DNA of 64,000 bases, from NCBI RefSeq assembly GCF_016587355.1, contig NZ_BNJF01000002.1, positions 1,116,001-1,180,000 of the forward strand, written 5' to 3'. The notes below the pieces were generated by a model. The model made no database searches, was not told the DNA's origin, and saw only the letters and a list, made by a program, of their open reading frames with translations. Below, piece after piece: positions 53,542 to 63,252 of the stretch; position 1 is the stretch's first letter, and every line of letters starts with the position of its first letter. The stretch comes from Ktedonospora formicarum. GTDB lineage: Bacteria; Chloroflexota; Ktedonobacteria; Ktedonobacterales; Ktedonobacteraceae. Both the position numbers and the translations under genes were made by a program.

Positions 53542-53825
53542 ATATGACCCTCCGTATACTTACACCTTATCCGGAAACCTGAGCGCGGCAGCGGCGTTGG
53601 TTTTCGCATAAGACCATAGTCAAGAACTTTTGCGTACTTGTTTATGCCCAATCAATCAGGTAGCATTCACATTGTAACAATTGATATCAATCACTACAAG
53701 GTTGGCGCGGGAAATGCGCATGCTTTTGCGGTTTTCAGGATATACCAGAACGGGGGAGATGGTCGCCCTCGAATTTACCGCTTTATAAGCCGCCGTTGGC
53801 AGTCATTGAGAAAGAAGGTTATTCC
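53542..53825. promoter_or_regulatory. Divergent hxlR/peroxiredoxin region
   Basis: 284 bp that include inverted-repeat copy C. A short frame at 53638-53826 lacks any family features and a ribosome site, so I do not call it. Confidence 0.4.
53566..53612. repeat. Short inverted-repeat element, copy C (most compact)
   Basis: 47 bp from CTTATCCGGAAACC to GGTTTTCGCATAAG, terminal repeats matching 12 of 14; inner CTGAGCGC and GGCGTTGG ends recur in copies A and B. Confidence 0.65.
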
Positions 53826-54533
53826 ATGAGTGCTATGGAGAAACAGGATGTTAATATGACTTCGTTGCAGTCGCAGCTTGACGCGCTAGCGGCGCAGGCA
53901 TATGACCAGTTACCAGGCACTTTGCTACGCCAGTTACAACTCCCTATTGAGCAGTTAATGGCGTCTGAGGCAGTCAGCAAAGCTCTTAAAGTGGGGGAGC
54001 GGGTTTCTGATTTCACGTTACCTGATGCGCTTGGCAATCTAGTGACGTTCTCGACGTTACTCCAACGAGGTCCGGTTGTGGTCTCTTTCTATCGTGGCGC
54101 ATGGTGCCCATACTGTAATCTACAACTGCGCGCGTATCAGCAGGCATTACCGCAGATTCAAGAGTTAGGGGCCTCCCTGGTCGCGATTTCACCCCAGACA
54201 GCGGACCATAGCCTATCGCTGATGGAGAAGCAGGAATTGACTTTCACCGTTTTGAGCGATGTTGGCAACAGGGTCGCGCGTCAGTTTGGGCTCGTCTTCA
54301 CTCTCGACGAGTCTGTACGTGCCGCTCATAAACAGGTAGGCATGGATCTCCCTGTCTACAATGGTGACGAATCCTGGGAACTGCCAATGCCAGGAACTTT
54401 TGTTATTGACCAATCTGGAATCGCGTGTCTGGCTTTCGTCGATCCTAACTTCACCCAGCGCCTTGAGCCATCTACCATCATTGCCAAACTTGAGAAATTA
54501 CGTCCTGTCCAGGCTTCAAAAGTTATCAAATAA
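53826..54533 (+). CDS. Peroxiredoxin-like protein (AhpC/TSA family)
   Basis: 235 residues. Thioredoxin fold with the active site VVSFYRGAWCPYCNLQL (CxxC form: peroxidatic Cys followed by a second Cys), and GTFVIDQSGIACLAFVD later. Reduces peroxides. An N-terminal helical extension of about 60 residues is usual for this subgroup. Start 53826 with GAAGG. Followed 63 bp later by a methyltransferase on the same strand. Confidence 0.9.
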   Translation: MSAMEKQDVNMTSLQSQLDALAAQAYDQLPGTLLRQLQLPIEQLMASEAVSKALKVGERVSDFTLPDALGNLVTFSTLLQRGPVVVSFYRGAWCPYCNLQLRAYQQALPQIQELGASLVAISPQTADHSLSLMEKQELTFTVLSDVGNRVARQFGLVFTLDESVRAAHKQVGMDLPVYNGDESWELPMPGTFVIDQSGIACLAFVDPNFTQRLEPSTIIAKLEKLRPVQASKVIK

Positions 54534-54596
54534 ATGGCAACTCTTTCGTCTGGGCAAGGGCCAGTGCGGAGAGGCAATTATAGAGGAGCAAGTTTT

Positions 54597-55271
54597 ATGC
54601 GTTCATCCATACATCATGACAAAGGAAAGACATATATTACGAGGGGTCATGTGTTAGATTTTGGCTGGCGCTACGACCTGATGTTGTGGTACTTCAATAC
54701 CTTCACCGCGCCCGGGAAGTGGCGTGCGTTACAGAGGGAAATTATCGAACTGGCAGATTTACAGTCTGGAGAAGCGGTGCTGGATGTGGGCTGTGGGACT
54801 GGTACGTTAGCCATAGACGCGTATAGGCTCGTTGGCGCTAAGGGTCGTGTGTGTGGAATAGATCCAGGCTCGAAGCAGATTGAGCGCGCGTACCGCAAGG
54901 CGCGCACTGATGCTCCTTCTATTAACTTCCAGGTGGGAGCGATTGAAAACTTGCCCTTTCCAGATAAGTCGTTCGATCTGGTCCTGAGTACCTTGATGAT
55001 GCATGTTCTGCCTGATGATCTTAAACGCCAGGGACTTGTAGAGATTGAGCGCGTACTCAAACCTGGAGGGCGCGTACTGATTGTTGATACCAGGAGGTCT
55101 GAGGAGGGTTCAACACGTCCCGCGCATACCGGACCGTGGAACAGTGGTGTTCAGGATCAGCCAGGACTTCTAAGTGAGGCTGGGTTCATCCAGATCGAGA
55201 GTGGCAAGCTAGGGACTGACTCACCTAAGCTACCCGAAATCGGCTATGTCAAGGCGCGGAAAAGTCTATGA
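54597..55271 (+). CDS. Class I SAM-dependent methyltransferase (UbiE-like)
   Basis: 224 residues. Motif I AVLDVGCGTGTLAIDAYRLVG, acidic loop VCGIDPGSKQIERA, motif FDLVLSTLMMHVL and post-motif VLKPGGRVLIVD. Acceptor unknown. Start 54597 with GAGGAG. The array of 40-bp-spaced repeats lies behind it. Confidence 0.9.
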   Translation: MRSSIHHDKGKTYITRGHVLDFGWRYDLMLWYFNTFTAPGKWRALQREIIELADLQSGEAVLDVGCGTGTLAIDAYRLVGAKGRVCGIDPGSKQIERAYRKARTDAPSINFQVGAIENLPFPDKSFDLVLSTLMMHVLPDDLKRQGLVEIERVLKPGGRVLIVDTRRSEEGSTRPAHTGPWNSGVQDQPGLLSEAGFIQIESGKLGTDSPKLPEIGYVKARKSL

Positions 55272-55306
55272 AGCAGCGCGTGAGATTGTCAGAGGCGAGA
55301 AGAAGA

Positions 55307-55440
55307 AAGTGTGATCGATCCCAAAAACGATTGTACATAGATATCCAAGTGTGATCGATTCGGAAAACGGTAATAGTGTGCAGGGAAGTGTGAGCGCTTT
55401 CCTGCATAAGAATGCGGTGTGGTAGGAAGTGTGATTGATC
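55307..55440. repeat. Four direct repeats with about 40-bp period
   Basis: AAGTGTGATCGATC (55307), AAGTGTGATCGATT (55347), AAGTGTGAGCGCTT (55386) and AAGTGTGATTGATC (55427); three are followed by AAAA-rich DNA. Starts are 40, 39 and 41 bp apart, close to four helical turns. Weaker relatives are TGTGAGCGATCC at 55945-55956 and, reversed, AAGTGCGATCAATC at 56968-56981. Confidence 0.65.
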
Positions 55441-55486
55441 CAAAAATGGTAGCAATCATTGTTGAAGATGATAATAGAGGTTTTCT

Positions 55487-55939
55487 ATGAGAGTTGTACG
55501 CGTCATTTCGTTGGTCGCCCGCTTGGCGCTGATGACCACGTTGGTTCTTGGATTATTGTTCTGGCTTGCTAATTTGTTGAGACTAGGCTGGCTTCTGGCG
55601 GCTCTGGCCTCTATAAGCATTGTGAATGTGCATATTGTGCTTGGTAGTACCGGATCTCTCTTCTTTCTGGTGCTAGGAGTCATCGCGCTCCTCACGCCAG
55701 GGGTCAGGCTTATGGGTATTGTAGGCATCACCTACGCTCTCGTGGTGCCAGTCCTTGGCGTGACGCAGATGCGAATCCTTCCCGGTGACCTGCACTGGCT
55801 GATCCAGATTGTTCACCTGCTCATCGGCATTGGCGCTATGTACCTGATTCTCAGCATAGAGAAGCGCTATCGCCACCTTAAGCAGTCCGCTTCTGGCGAT
55901 GCCGAACGCGGATCAATTACTATCCAGACAGTGAATTGA
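55487..55939 (+). CDS. Small four-helix membrane protein of unknown function
   Basis: 150 residues with four hydrophobic helices (LVARLALMTTLVLGLLFWLAN; LFFLVLGVIALL; GIVGITYALVVPVLGV; LIQIVHLLIGIGAMYLIL) and a polar tail. Conserved-looking His in SIVNVHIVLG, LHWL and IVHLL could bind a cofactor. I cannot name the family. The repeat array lies 47-180 bp upstream. Confidence 0.7.
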   Translation: MRVVRVISLVARLALMTTLVLGLLFWLANLLRLGWLLAALASISIVNVHIVLGSTGSLFFLVLGVIALLTPGVRLMGIVGITYALVVPVLGVTQMRILPGDLHWLIQIVHLLIGIGAMYLILSIEKRYRHLKQSASGDAERGSITIQTVN

Positions 55940-55972
55940 GAGCATGTGAGCGATCCGGGAATCGTTCATGTG

Positions 55973-56017
55973 GAGCCTGGGGTGGAGTGGGCAAAATAAC
56001 TACTCTACCTCCAGGCT
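55973..56017 (+). terminator. Terminator after the four-helix membrane protein
   Basis: Stem GAGCCTGGGGTGGAGT with ACTCTACCTCCAGGCT (one bulge), followed by GCTTTATT. Confidence 0.6.
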
Positions 56018-56194
56018 GCTTTATTGTTTGGAGCGTTTACACAAAGAAGTATGATGAGGAATGATCCTTTTAAATAGCTACCTGAGGAATCTGATTGCCC
56101 TTTTTTCTGGTTTTAGCTAGATTGATATTATATGATGAGATATGGATGAGTTGTATATCTTCTATTTGTAGCCACTAAAAGGATCAGAAAATAT

Positions 56195-56950
56195 ATGAAA
56201 GTGACTGTATGTGAGCTTCCCAATAACCGAGAAAATTTTAGCTTTGCCTGGAAAGAGCTGATTGCCCATGTCAGAGAGCAGCGTAGTGATCTGGTCTTGT
56301 TGCCAGAATTACCATTTTCCGCCTGGTTTGCCAGGATACCAGAGTTTGATGCTCTGCGCTGGCAGAGTGCTCAGAATGAGCACGATGTAATGATGAATCA
56401 ACTCTCTGAGCTTGCACCGGCAGCCATTTTAGGGACGCATTTGGTGAGCAAGGATGGCAAGCATCTCAATCGAGGTTTTTCCTGGACATCTGAGGAGGGG
56501 TATAAGGGAATTCATGATAAGTATTATTTTCCTGATGAAAAAGACTTTTATGAGCGTCGCTGGTTTGACCGCAATGAGCGTGATTTCACGGTAACTCATG
56601 TACAGGATATGGCAATTGGCTTTCTGATTTGCACAGAAGTAATGTTTAACGAATGGGCCAGGAACTATGGCAAACAAGGAGCGAATATCATTGCAGTTCC
56701 GCGTGCGTCATCAATTGCTTATGAGCGCTGGATTGTTGCTCCTCGTATGGCCGCGATTGTTTCGGGGGCCTTCGTGATCTCCTCCAATCGCGTGGATGAT
56801 CACTTCTTTGTTGGACATGGCGTGATTATCGATCCAGATGGAGATGTGCTAGCCTCTACATCTCGTCAGATTCCCTTTGTTACAGTTGAAATTAATCTAG
56901 CTGATAGTGTTCAGGCAAAGAGTATTTATCCCCGTGATGTGTTAGAGTAG
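56195..56950 (+). CDS. Nitrilase-superfamily carbon-nitrogen hydrolase
   Basis: 251 residues. The Glu-Lys-Cys triad is visible: Glu in LLPELPFSAW, Lys in HDKYYFPDE and Cys in LICTEVMF. An Arg-rich loop (YERRWFDRNE) is unusual. It splits nitriles, amides or carbamoyl compounds; the branch is unclear. AAAGGA before ATG. Confidence 0.88.
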   Translation: MKVTVCELPNNRENFSFAWKELIAHVREQRSDLVLLPELPFSAWFARIPEFDALRWQSAQNEHDVMMNQLSELAPAAILGTHLVSKDGKHLNRGFSWTSEEGYKGIHDKYYFPDEKDFYERRWFDRNERDFTVTHVQDMAIGFLICTEVMFNEWARNYGKQGANIIAVPRASSIAYERWIVAPRMAAIVSGAFVISSNRVDDHFFVGHGVIIDPDGDVLASTSRQIPFVTVEINLADSVQAKSIYPRDVLE

Positions 56951-57021
56951 GATCTCAATAAAGGTATGATTGATCGCACTTTGGCAAGTCGTTGGCGCGT
57001 GTTGAAATATGCCGAAGAAAA

Positions 57022-57077
57022 GGTGGTACAAGGCCCTGTTCTCAGGATTGTTTATGAGAACAGGGCCTTGTACCACC
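57022..57077. terminator. Bidirectional terminator
   Basis: Perfect 23-bp stem (57022-57044/57055-57077) with a 10-nt loop between convergent genes. Confidence 0.85.
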
Positions 57078-57104
57078 CTCTAATGGGGAGAAACAAATAG
57101 ATAT

Positions 57105-58397
57105 CTAGTTCCAATCGATAGCATCAATATAGACAACGGCATTGTAACCAAAGAGGATAATGCCCACCTTTGTTGCGGGTCCCTGGATGTTTGATGGTAC
57201 TCTGAAGGTGAAGGAATACCATGTTTGATTACTATTGACAAAGGCTACATTGCTATCTGATGTCGCTTTGTACCATGTATCGTTCTGGTCCGCAATATAG
57301 AGACTCGCTTCCACACTGCTGCCCTGTGTTTTGAGAATGTAGGCCGTGATGGTCTGTCCGGATTTGAGGGTCTTTGGTAGTAGCGGGGTTTCCAGAGTTG
57401 GGTAGCTAGAACTATTATCTGAATTGTATGACACCATTAAGACATGACTGCCATCTTTCGCGCTGCTCGTTGCCTGGTTCTTGACCGAATAAAGGGTGCC
57501 ATCAGGATCGCTATGTATCCAGCCATCTGTTCCCCCATCCTCAAAGGAGAGGGCACTGGTTGAGGTAACAGGCGGCTTCACAACCTGGGTGGGAGGCGAA
57601 GTTGGCGCGGTTGTTGGGTTAGAAGGAGTCGTAGGTGTGGCTTTTGTCTTGGGTGTAGTTGTCTGTGTCGGATGGTGACTATCGGTTGGTGTTTGTCCTG
57701 GCGTATTTTGTAAAGCAGGCGTATTCGCAGCCGTTGCGATAGAGTTTGTCTCTTGTTGTACCTCCGGTAAGAGGTTGGCATTGCTCTGTTGCATAAGCCA
57801 GAATATACCAGCTATCGTGAGTAATACCAGACACACAATAGCGGGGATGAAAGAGCGCCGCTTACGATTCCCAGAGGCCCGACGTGGTGGATCTGGAAGA
57901 ATGCGCACAATGTTTGGTGCTGGCTTTGGCACTGGCTGCGAGCTTGTGTCAGACTTTGTGCCTACTGGGAATGAAAGCGATTTCTCATCCAGCTTGTCTG
58001 TCGTGCGCGAAGAGGGGGTCGATACTGTGGTATTCTGGATGCCGGACTGAGAGACGCGCTTCGCGAACTCGCCCGGCACCTGCGGATAAGCAAGTGGTGG
58101 CGCTACAATAGGGCCTGATTGTATACCTGAATGAGGATCGGTTGTGCTAGCAAGTGATGTTTGGTTAGCAGGCAATACGGCATTGGCATCTGTTTGTATT
58201 GGCGTTTCAAGGCTCTTGAGCTCGTTTAGCCATGTACCGGGCGGTGGAAAAGATGGCTGACTGATTGGATTGGAGGGCGCGATAGGCTCCTCTTCAGTCA
58301 GCCCGGAAAGCGATTTGTCATAGCGCGTCCCCAATTGATCTAATAGCTCTTCTAGCCTTCTGGTATTTGCGGCTGTATCAGAAGATCCTTCCTCCAT
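57105..58397 (-). CDS. Single-pass membrane protein with an outer carbohydrate-binding-like domain
   Basis: 430 residues. The inner part (1-180) is polar, rich in Pro, Ser and Thr. RKRRS is followed by one membrane helix (FIPAIVCLVLLTIAGIFWL, about 182-200) and a long Thr/Pro-rich stalk. The final 150 residues (LSFEDGGTDGWIHSDPDG...VVYIDAIDWN) have the beta-jelly-roll look of carbohydrate-binding modules (family CBM4/22-like ends in DxIxW). A wall- or polysaccharide-binding role is inferred. Confidence 0.75.
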   Translation of the reverse strand: MEEGSSDTAANTRRLEELLDQLGTRYDKSLSGLTEEEPIAPSNPISQPSFPPPGTWLNELKSLETPIQTDANAVLPANQTSLASTTDPHSGIQSGPIVAPPLAYPQVPGEFAKRVSQSGIQNTTVSTPSSRTTDKLDEKSLSFPVGTKSDTSSQPVPKPAPNIVRILPDPPRRASGNRKRRSFIPAIVCLVLLTIAGIFWLMQQSNANLLPEVQQETNSIATAANTPALQNTPGQTPTDSHHPTQTTTPKTKATPTTPSNPTTAPTSPPTQVVKPPVTSTSALSFEDGGTDGWIHSDPDGTLYSVKNQATSSAKDGSHVLMVSYNSDNSSSYPTLETPLLPKTLKSGQTITAYILKTQGSSVEASLYIADQNDTWYKATSDSNVAFVNSNQTWYSFTFRVPSNIQGPATKVGIILFGYNAVVYIDAIDWN

Positions 58398-58542
58398 TTA
58401 CTATCCTTTCTTGTAGAAATAAAAAAATAAATACATCGAGTAATATTGATTTAGTAAGGCTAGTTAAATGTACCACACATTAAGCAAGTTGTAGGGGAAA
58501 ATGGGGTAATAATAGCACAAGTTAGCTAGCTAACAAAAGTGG

Positions 58543-60660
58543 CTATGTGCCGCTCTGGATAGCAGCAAGAGGAAGGGAACCATAGAAAGTCGAGCCCTGC
58601 CCCTCCTTACTTTCTACCCACAGGCGACCTCCGTGGCGGGTGACGACTTCTTTGACGAGATAGAGGCCTATGCCGAAGCCGCTTTGGCTCTGGTCAACGT
58701 TGCGGGCACGATAGAAGCGGTCAAAGATATGGGGAATCTCATCACTGGCAATGCCAATTCCTTCGTCTTTAACCCAGAAGATGGCTTCGGGTTCTTGCTC
58801 AGTGTCGCGCTGCACACGCAGACCAACCTCAATCTGGCTGCCGGGAGAGCTGTACTTGATAGCATTGCCGACGAGATTATTGAGAGCCTGGCGTAGACGC
58901 TCCTCATCGATAAAGGCTAACAGGTGTTCACCGGGTTGGATGTTGTTCAAAATGAGCTTGAGCGTGTGCTGACGTGCAGCGACCTGCTGGGCTTCGAAGG
59001 TATGGGTGAAGAGCGTAAGCAGATTGTGGGATTGGCGTTGGAGTGTAAAGCGAAATTGTTCGATACGCGAGATATCCATCATCTCTTCGATGAGGTGCGT
59101 GAGTTGCTCACTCTGTTCGGAGATGCTACGTAGAGCGTAGAGCGTGAGGGTATCGAATTGATAGCTCTGCTGACTCTTGAGTTGTAGGATTTCGGTAAAG
59201 CCCTGAATGACAGTAATGGGTGTGCGCAGTTCATGGTTGGCGATAGAGAAAAACTCGTTTTTATGCTGCTCTATCGTCTTTTGTGCTGTGACATCCTGAA
59301 AGACGATGACCGCTCCATTCATAATATTATCTTCACCGTAGAGTGGCGCGCACGAAGCAAGGGTGATCAAATGGCTTCCGCAAGAGCGCCCGACCATAGC
59401 CTCTTTTCCTTTGATGGTCTCACCGCAAAGAGCGCGGCTGACGATCACGGTCCAAGGAGTAATGTGGCGTCCGCCAAAGCTCAGGTCATCTTCAGTGAGG
59501 GGAGTACGGTAGTGATGGAGTGGCTGTTTGAGGATGTCCTGTAGTTCGTAGCCTAGGATATGGGCGGCCCCCTCGTTGGCGTAGCTAATTGTGCCATCGG
59601 CTGACTCGACGATAAGGATGGCCTCTGGGAGTTGGTCAAGGACAGCACGGAGATAGCTCTGCTCTCGCGTGGCTGAATTATGCTGACGAGCGTAGGCCAG
59701 GGCCGATGCGAAATAAGCACAGGAGCCGCGCAGGACGCGTGCCTCTGTTCCGTCGGGGTCAATGGGAGTGTCGAAGAGGACGCTGAGTGCTCCCTCGAGA
59801 CGATTACTATGCCACAGTGGGAGAAAGGCATAACCCTGGATACCAGCTTGAACAAGAACGTGTTGAGGATCAATCTGGCGTTGGGTGGCAGCCTGTTGCA
59901 GATTTGAGACGAAGATTGGTTCGTGCTGCTGTAGGATGGAGGGGACAAATGGGAGATCTGTGTGCTCGAAAGGGATGTATTCTAAATCGGAAACAGTCTG
60001 TTTGCTAACGGGATCTGTGTAGGCACAGACATGACGTAGCGCGCGCTGATTTGAGTCGCTACTGAAGATACAAACTTTTGAGGGGCGAATATGGTGAGAG
60101 ATCGCATAGATGATATTGTGGGCCACGGTATCGATCTCAAGGGAGTCGCGAAGACAACGAGCGACCCGCTCAATAATGGCGATACATTGGCGGTCACTCT
60201 CAGCAAGATTGCTCACCCTTTGCGATTCGGCTCGCGCTCTCTCTGCCTGCTGGCGAGCCTGCACCTGCTTGGTGACATCATTGAGCGTCTGTACGATATG
60301 AGTCATCTTATGGGTATCGTCAAAGATTGGCTGGAGCATGAAGTCCCAATAAGACAGGTCTTCGCCAACGTGGAAAGGGAGTTCCTCATTGCGGTAAGGT
60401 TGGCCACTTGCCTGTACTTCTTTAAAAATCTCCATGACGCGAGTGCTATCGGAGTGAAAGGCCCAGTCCAAAACTGTCTTGCCAACGACGATTTTATGTT
60501 CTGGTCGGGTCGCGAAATAGTTATCAAGAAAGCCTTGATAGCTTGAGTTAAACTCTAGCAGGCGTAAATCGTGTGCGCCAAAGATAGCAACACCTACAGG
60601 CGTATGCTCCAGTAGCGTTTCCGCATAATGATATGCTTTACTATTCATAAGAGAGCTCAT
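58543..60660 (-). CDS. Soluble sensor histidine kinase with PAS-GAF-PAS input
   Basis: 705 residues. PAS at about 15-135, coiled coil, GAF at about 165-325, second PAS at about 345-465, then HisKA with H-box ANHELRTPITV, N-box NNLVGNAIKYS, G1 KDEGIGIASDE, F FDRFYRARN and G2 GFGIGLYLVKE. No membrane helices, so it senses an internal signal (redox, light or small molecule). It lacks a paired response-regulator gene in this window. Start 60660 with AGCAGG. Confidence 0.92.
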   Translation of the reverse strand: MSSLMNSKAYHYAETLLEHTPVGVAIFGAHDLRLLEFNSSYQGFLDNYFATRPEHKIVVGKTVLDWAFHSDSTRVMEIFKEVQASGQPYRNEELPFHVGEDLSYWDFMLQPIFDDTHKMTHIVQTLNDVTKQVQARQQAERARAESQRVSNLAESDRQCIAIIERVARCLRDSLEIDTVAHNIIYAISHHIRPSKVCIFSSDSNQRALRHVCAYTDPVSKQTVSDLEYIPFEHTDLPFVPSILQQHEPIFVSNLQQAATQRQIDPQHVLVQAGIQGYAFLPLWHSNRLEGALSVLFDTPIDPDGTEARVLRGSCAYFASALAYARQHNSATREQSYLRAVLDQLPEAILIVESADGTISYANEGAAHILGYELQDILKQPLHHYRTPLTEDDLSFGGRHITPWTVIVSRALCGETIKGKEAMVGRSCGSHLITLASCAPLYGEDNIMNGAVIVFQDVTAQKTIEQHKNEFFSIANHELRTPITVIQGFTEILQLKSQQSYQFDTLTLYALRSISEQSEQLTHLIEEMMDISRIEQFRFTLQRQSHNLLTLFTHTFEAQQVAARQHTLKLILNNIQPGEHLLAFIDEERLRQALNNLVGNAIKYSSPGSQIEVGLRVQRDTEQEPEAIFWVKDEGIGIASDEIPHIFDRFYRARNVDQSQSGFGIGLYLVKEVVTRHGGRLWVESKEGQGSTFYGSLPLAAIQSGT

Positions 60661-60895
60661 AGTGTACCTGCTGTAAGTATGTAGGTGTAAAGGGTTGCGA
60701 CGATGTTGTGAATCTATCAGGCATAGCAATATTGAGTGGTATTGAGCTCCTAAACAGAGCCATTATAATATAAGCATTAGTAGATATGGATGTCAAGCTC
60801 TGATATATATTGCAGTACTAAAGTCAGCAGCTTATAATAAAGAAGGTATATGTAGCGAAAAATAGGAAATGTAAATAGCAGGAGGGCGAAACCTG

Positions 60896-61768
60896 ATGTC
60901 TGAGCAAGCCGATACTTTCAAGGAGGAGAGGGCGAGTACGTACGTGATGGATGCTGGCAACTTTAGCGAGGTCGCGCGTCTGTGTAAGCAACACCGTTTG
61001 CTGGCGAGTGGCATGAAGAGGCCGGTGCCTGAGCTAGAGAGCCTCGCGGGTATACATGATGTTTTGGATGTGGCCTGTGGTGCGGGTGGATGGATGATTG
61101 ATCTCGCGTTAGAGAATCCTGGTCTACAGATTACGGGGCTAGACAATAGCGCAACGATGCTTGAATATGCTCGCTCATCGGTTTTGGAAGAGCAGGTACG
61201 CAATATACATCTGCGCCAGATGGATGCTACCAAGCCGTTAGAGTTCCTGGACAATGTATTTGACTTTGTGAATGCGCGCTTGCTTACTAGCTTTATGCCG
61301 AGGACCATCTGGCCGAGATTCCTTCGTGAATGTGCGCGGGTAACGCGCAAGGGTGGTTTCATCCGCCTGACGGAGGCCGAGTCTGCCCTGACAAACAGCC
61401 GTGCATGCGAAGAGATTCATGCGCTATTAAACCAGAGCTTTTTTCGCGCGGGCATGGGCTTCTCGCCAGATGGGCGGCATGGTGGGGTGACGCCAATGCT
61501 TCGGCGCTTGCTCACGGACGCAGGTTGCCGAGATGTCAACATTTATGCCTATGTGGTGGATTGCTCGGCTGGCACGCCTGAGCATAGACGTGTCTATCAG
61601 GATGGGGCGACCGGATACAAGCTTGTACAGCCCTACTTGCTAAAACATGAAGTCGCGACGCAACCTGAACTAGATCGTCTTTATCATCTCGCGCTTGAGG
61701 ATATGAAGTCGCCCGACTTCTGTGGACTGTGGACCTTTATTACAGTGGTTGGCGAGGTGAAGAAGTAA
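60896..61768 (+). CDS. Class I SAM-dependent methyltransferase
   Basis: 290 residues. Motif I VLDVACGAGGWMIDLALENPG, LDNSATMLEYARS, FDFVNARLLTSFM and RVTRKGGFIRLTEAE. The Ala in VACGAGGW and the long C-terminal lid suggest natural-product or sterol-type methyltransferases, but the acceptor is unknown. GGAGGG before ATG. Confidence 0.9.
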   Translation: MSEQADTFKEERASTYVMDAGNFSEVARLCKQHRLLASGMKRPVPELESLAGIHDVLDVACGAGGWMIDLALENPGLQITGLDNSATMLEYARSSVLEEQVRNIHLRQMDATKPLEFLDNVFDFVNARLLTSFMPRTIWPRFLRECARVTRKGGFIRLTEAESALTNSRACEEIHALLNQSFFRAGMGFSPDGRHGGVTPMLRRLLTDAGCRDVNIYAYVVDCSAGTPEHRRVYQDGATGYKLVQPYLLKHEVATQPELDRLYHLALEDMKSPDFCGLWTFITVVGEVKK

Positions 61769-61853
61769 GGCTTGCTCCATAGAATGGATGAGCGAGAACA
61801 TTGTGATCAAACGACAGACGAAAGCTTAGCGCCCCATCTGAGGATCAACTCGT

Positions 61854-63131
61854 TTAGGCTTTGTTGTGGCGTTGGTCAATGACACGGCGAGCTTTGAGTT
61901 CGTAGCGTGGGAGCGTCCGGGACTCAACTGCTTCGATAGGTATGCGCAGGCTGAGTGATTGGTGTAGCTCCTCTTGCAGGCGTGGAACGAGATTTGCGGG
62001 GCATTCAACCCGTAGCGTGAGTTCGTCCATCGTGCCAGCGCTTGTGACAATGATCTGATATTCGGCGACTTCGGGGAAGCGGTGCAGGATGTTCGCGAGG
62101 GCTGAGGGATAGATGTTGACGCCACGCACTATGAGCATATCGTCAATCCGCCCAAGTATACCACCCGGTAGGACAAGATAGCTCCTACCACAGGGGCAGT
62201 GATGACCACCATTCTCAACGAGGTCGCCTGTGCGGTAGCGTAGCGCGGGGCTACCCCAGCGTCCAAGGTTGGTGAGCACCAGTTCGCCACGCTGACCCTC
62301 TGGCACGACTTCGCCTGTTTGTGGATCAAGGATTTCGGCGATAAACTCCCCTTCGTTGACGTGAATACCTGTATGCGCTTCGCAGGTAAAGCCATAGGCT
62401 CCCATCTCAGTCATGCCTGCGTGATCGTATGTCTCGGCTCCCCATGCCTCTTCGATGCGCCTGCGCGTAGCTGGAATAGACGCGCCCGGCTCTCCCGCGT
62501 GAATGGTTACACGTATGCTGCTCTCCCTTAGCGATATTCCCTGCTCGCGTGCGACCTCAGCGAGGTGAAGGGCATAGCTAGGTGTGCAGAGGAGAACGGT
62601 CGCGCCGCAGTCCAGAAGAGTGTTCAGACGTTGAAGTGAGCTCATGCCGCCGCCGGGAATAGTGAGAGCTCCGAGATATCTGGCTGCCTCGTAGGCGGAC
62701 CAGAAGCCAATGAAGGGTCCAAAGCCAAAAGCGAAGAAGAGTATGTCTTTGCGTGTCAAGCCTGCCGCGCTATAGACCGTGTGCCAGCAGCGAGCCCACC
62801 AGTCCCAGCTCTTAAGGGTGTCGAGAACCTTGAGCGGATGCCCGGTAGTACCGGAGGTCTGATGCAGGCGGTAGTAGTCGTGTGGTTCATGGCTCAGGAA
62901 GGAGCCATAGGGGGGGTATGCTTCCTGGTCCGCGACCAGCTCGCTTTTGGTAGTGAAGGGAAGCAGAGCGAGGTCTGAGAGATTCTGGATAGCATCGATA
63001 TCCAGGGAGTGAACGGCGAATTTATGCTGGTAGAAGCGATTGCACGTTGTGATGTGGCGCAATCCTGAGCTGAGTTTGTGTAATTGATGTTCGACAATAT
63101 ATTCCCGTGTGGCGCGTTCCAATCTTGACAT
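61854..63131 (-). CDS. Phenylacetate-CoA ligase-like adenylate-forming enzyme
   Basis: 425 residues. ATP loop HQTSGTTGHPLK, A5-like YDHAGMTEMG, A7-A8 YRTGDLVE and RIDDMLIVRGVNIYP, and the catalytic Lys near the end (YELKARRVI). A Cys/His cluster (GGHHCPCGRSY) could bind zinc as in PaaK relatives. It activates an aryl acid to AMP and then CoA. No phenylacetate oxygenase genes are nearby, so the acid substrate is not known. Confidence 0.9.
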   Translation of the reverse strand: MSRLERATREYIVEHQLHKLSSGLRHITTCNRFYQHKFAVHSLDIDAIQNLSDLALLPFTTKSELVADQEAYPPYGSFLSHEPHDYYRLHQTSGTTGHPLKVLDTLKSWDWWARCWHTVYSAAGLTRKDILFFAFGFGPFIGFWSAYEAARYLGALTIPGGGMSSLQRLNTLLDCGATVLLCTPSYALHLAEVAREQGISLRESSIRVTIHAGEPGASIPATRRRIEEAWGAETYDHAGMTEMGAYGFTCEAHTGIHVNEGEFIAEILDPQTGEVVPEGQRGELVLTNLGRWGSPALRYRTGDLVENGGHHCPCGRSYLVLPGGILGRIDDMLIVRGVNIYPSALANILHRFPEVAEYQIIVTSAGTMDELTLRVECPANLVPRLQEELHQSLSLRIPIEAVESRTLPRYELKARRVIDQRHNKA

Positions 63132-63252
63132 AGCGTTGTCATCCTTTCCACTGCTATGTGGTATTATTCCAGCTAATTGAGAGCAAAATTTAAGCCTTTA
63201 TGCGTTGATAAAGAAAACTGAAGAGATGTTGCAGATGTGCTACTGTTTTGTT

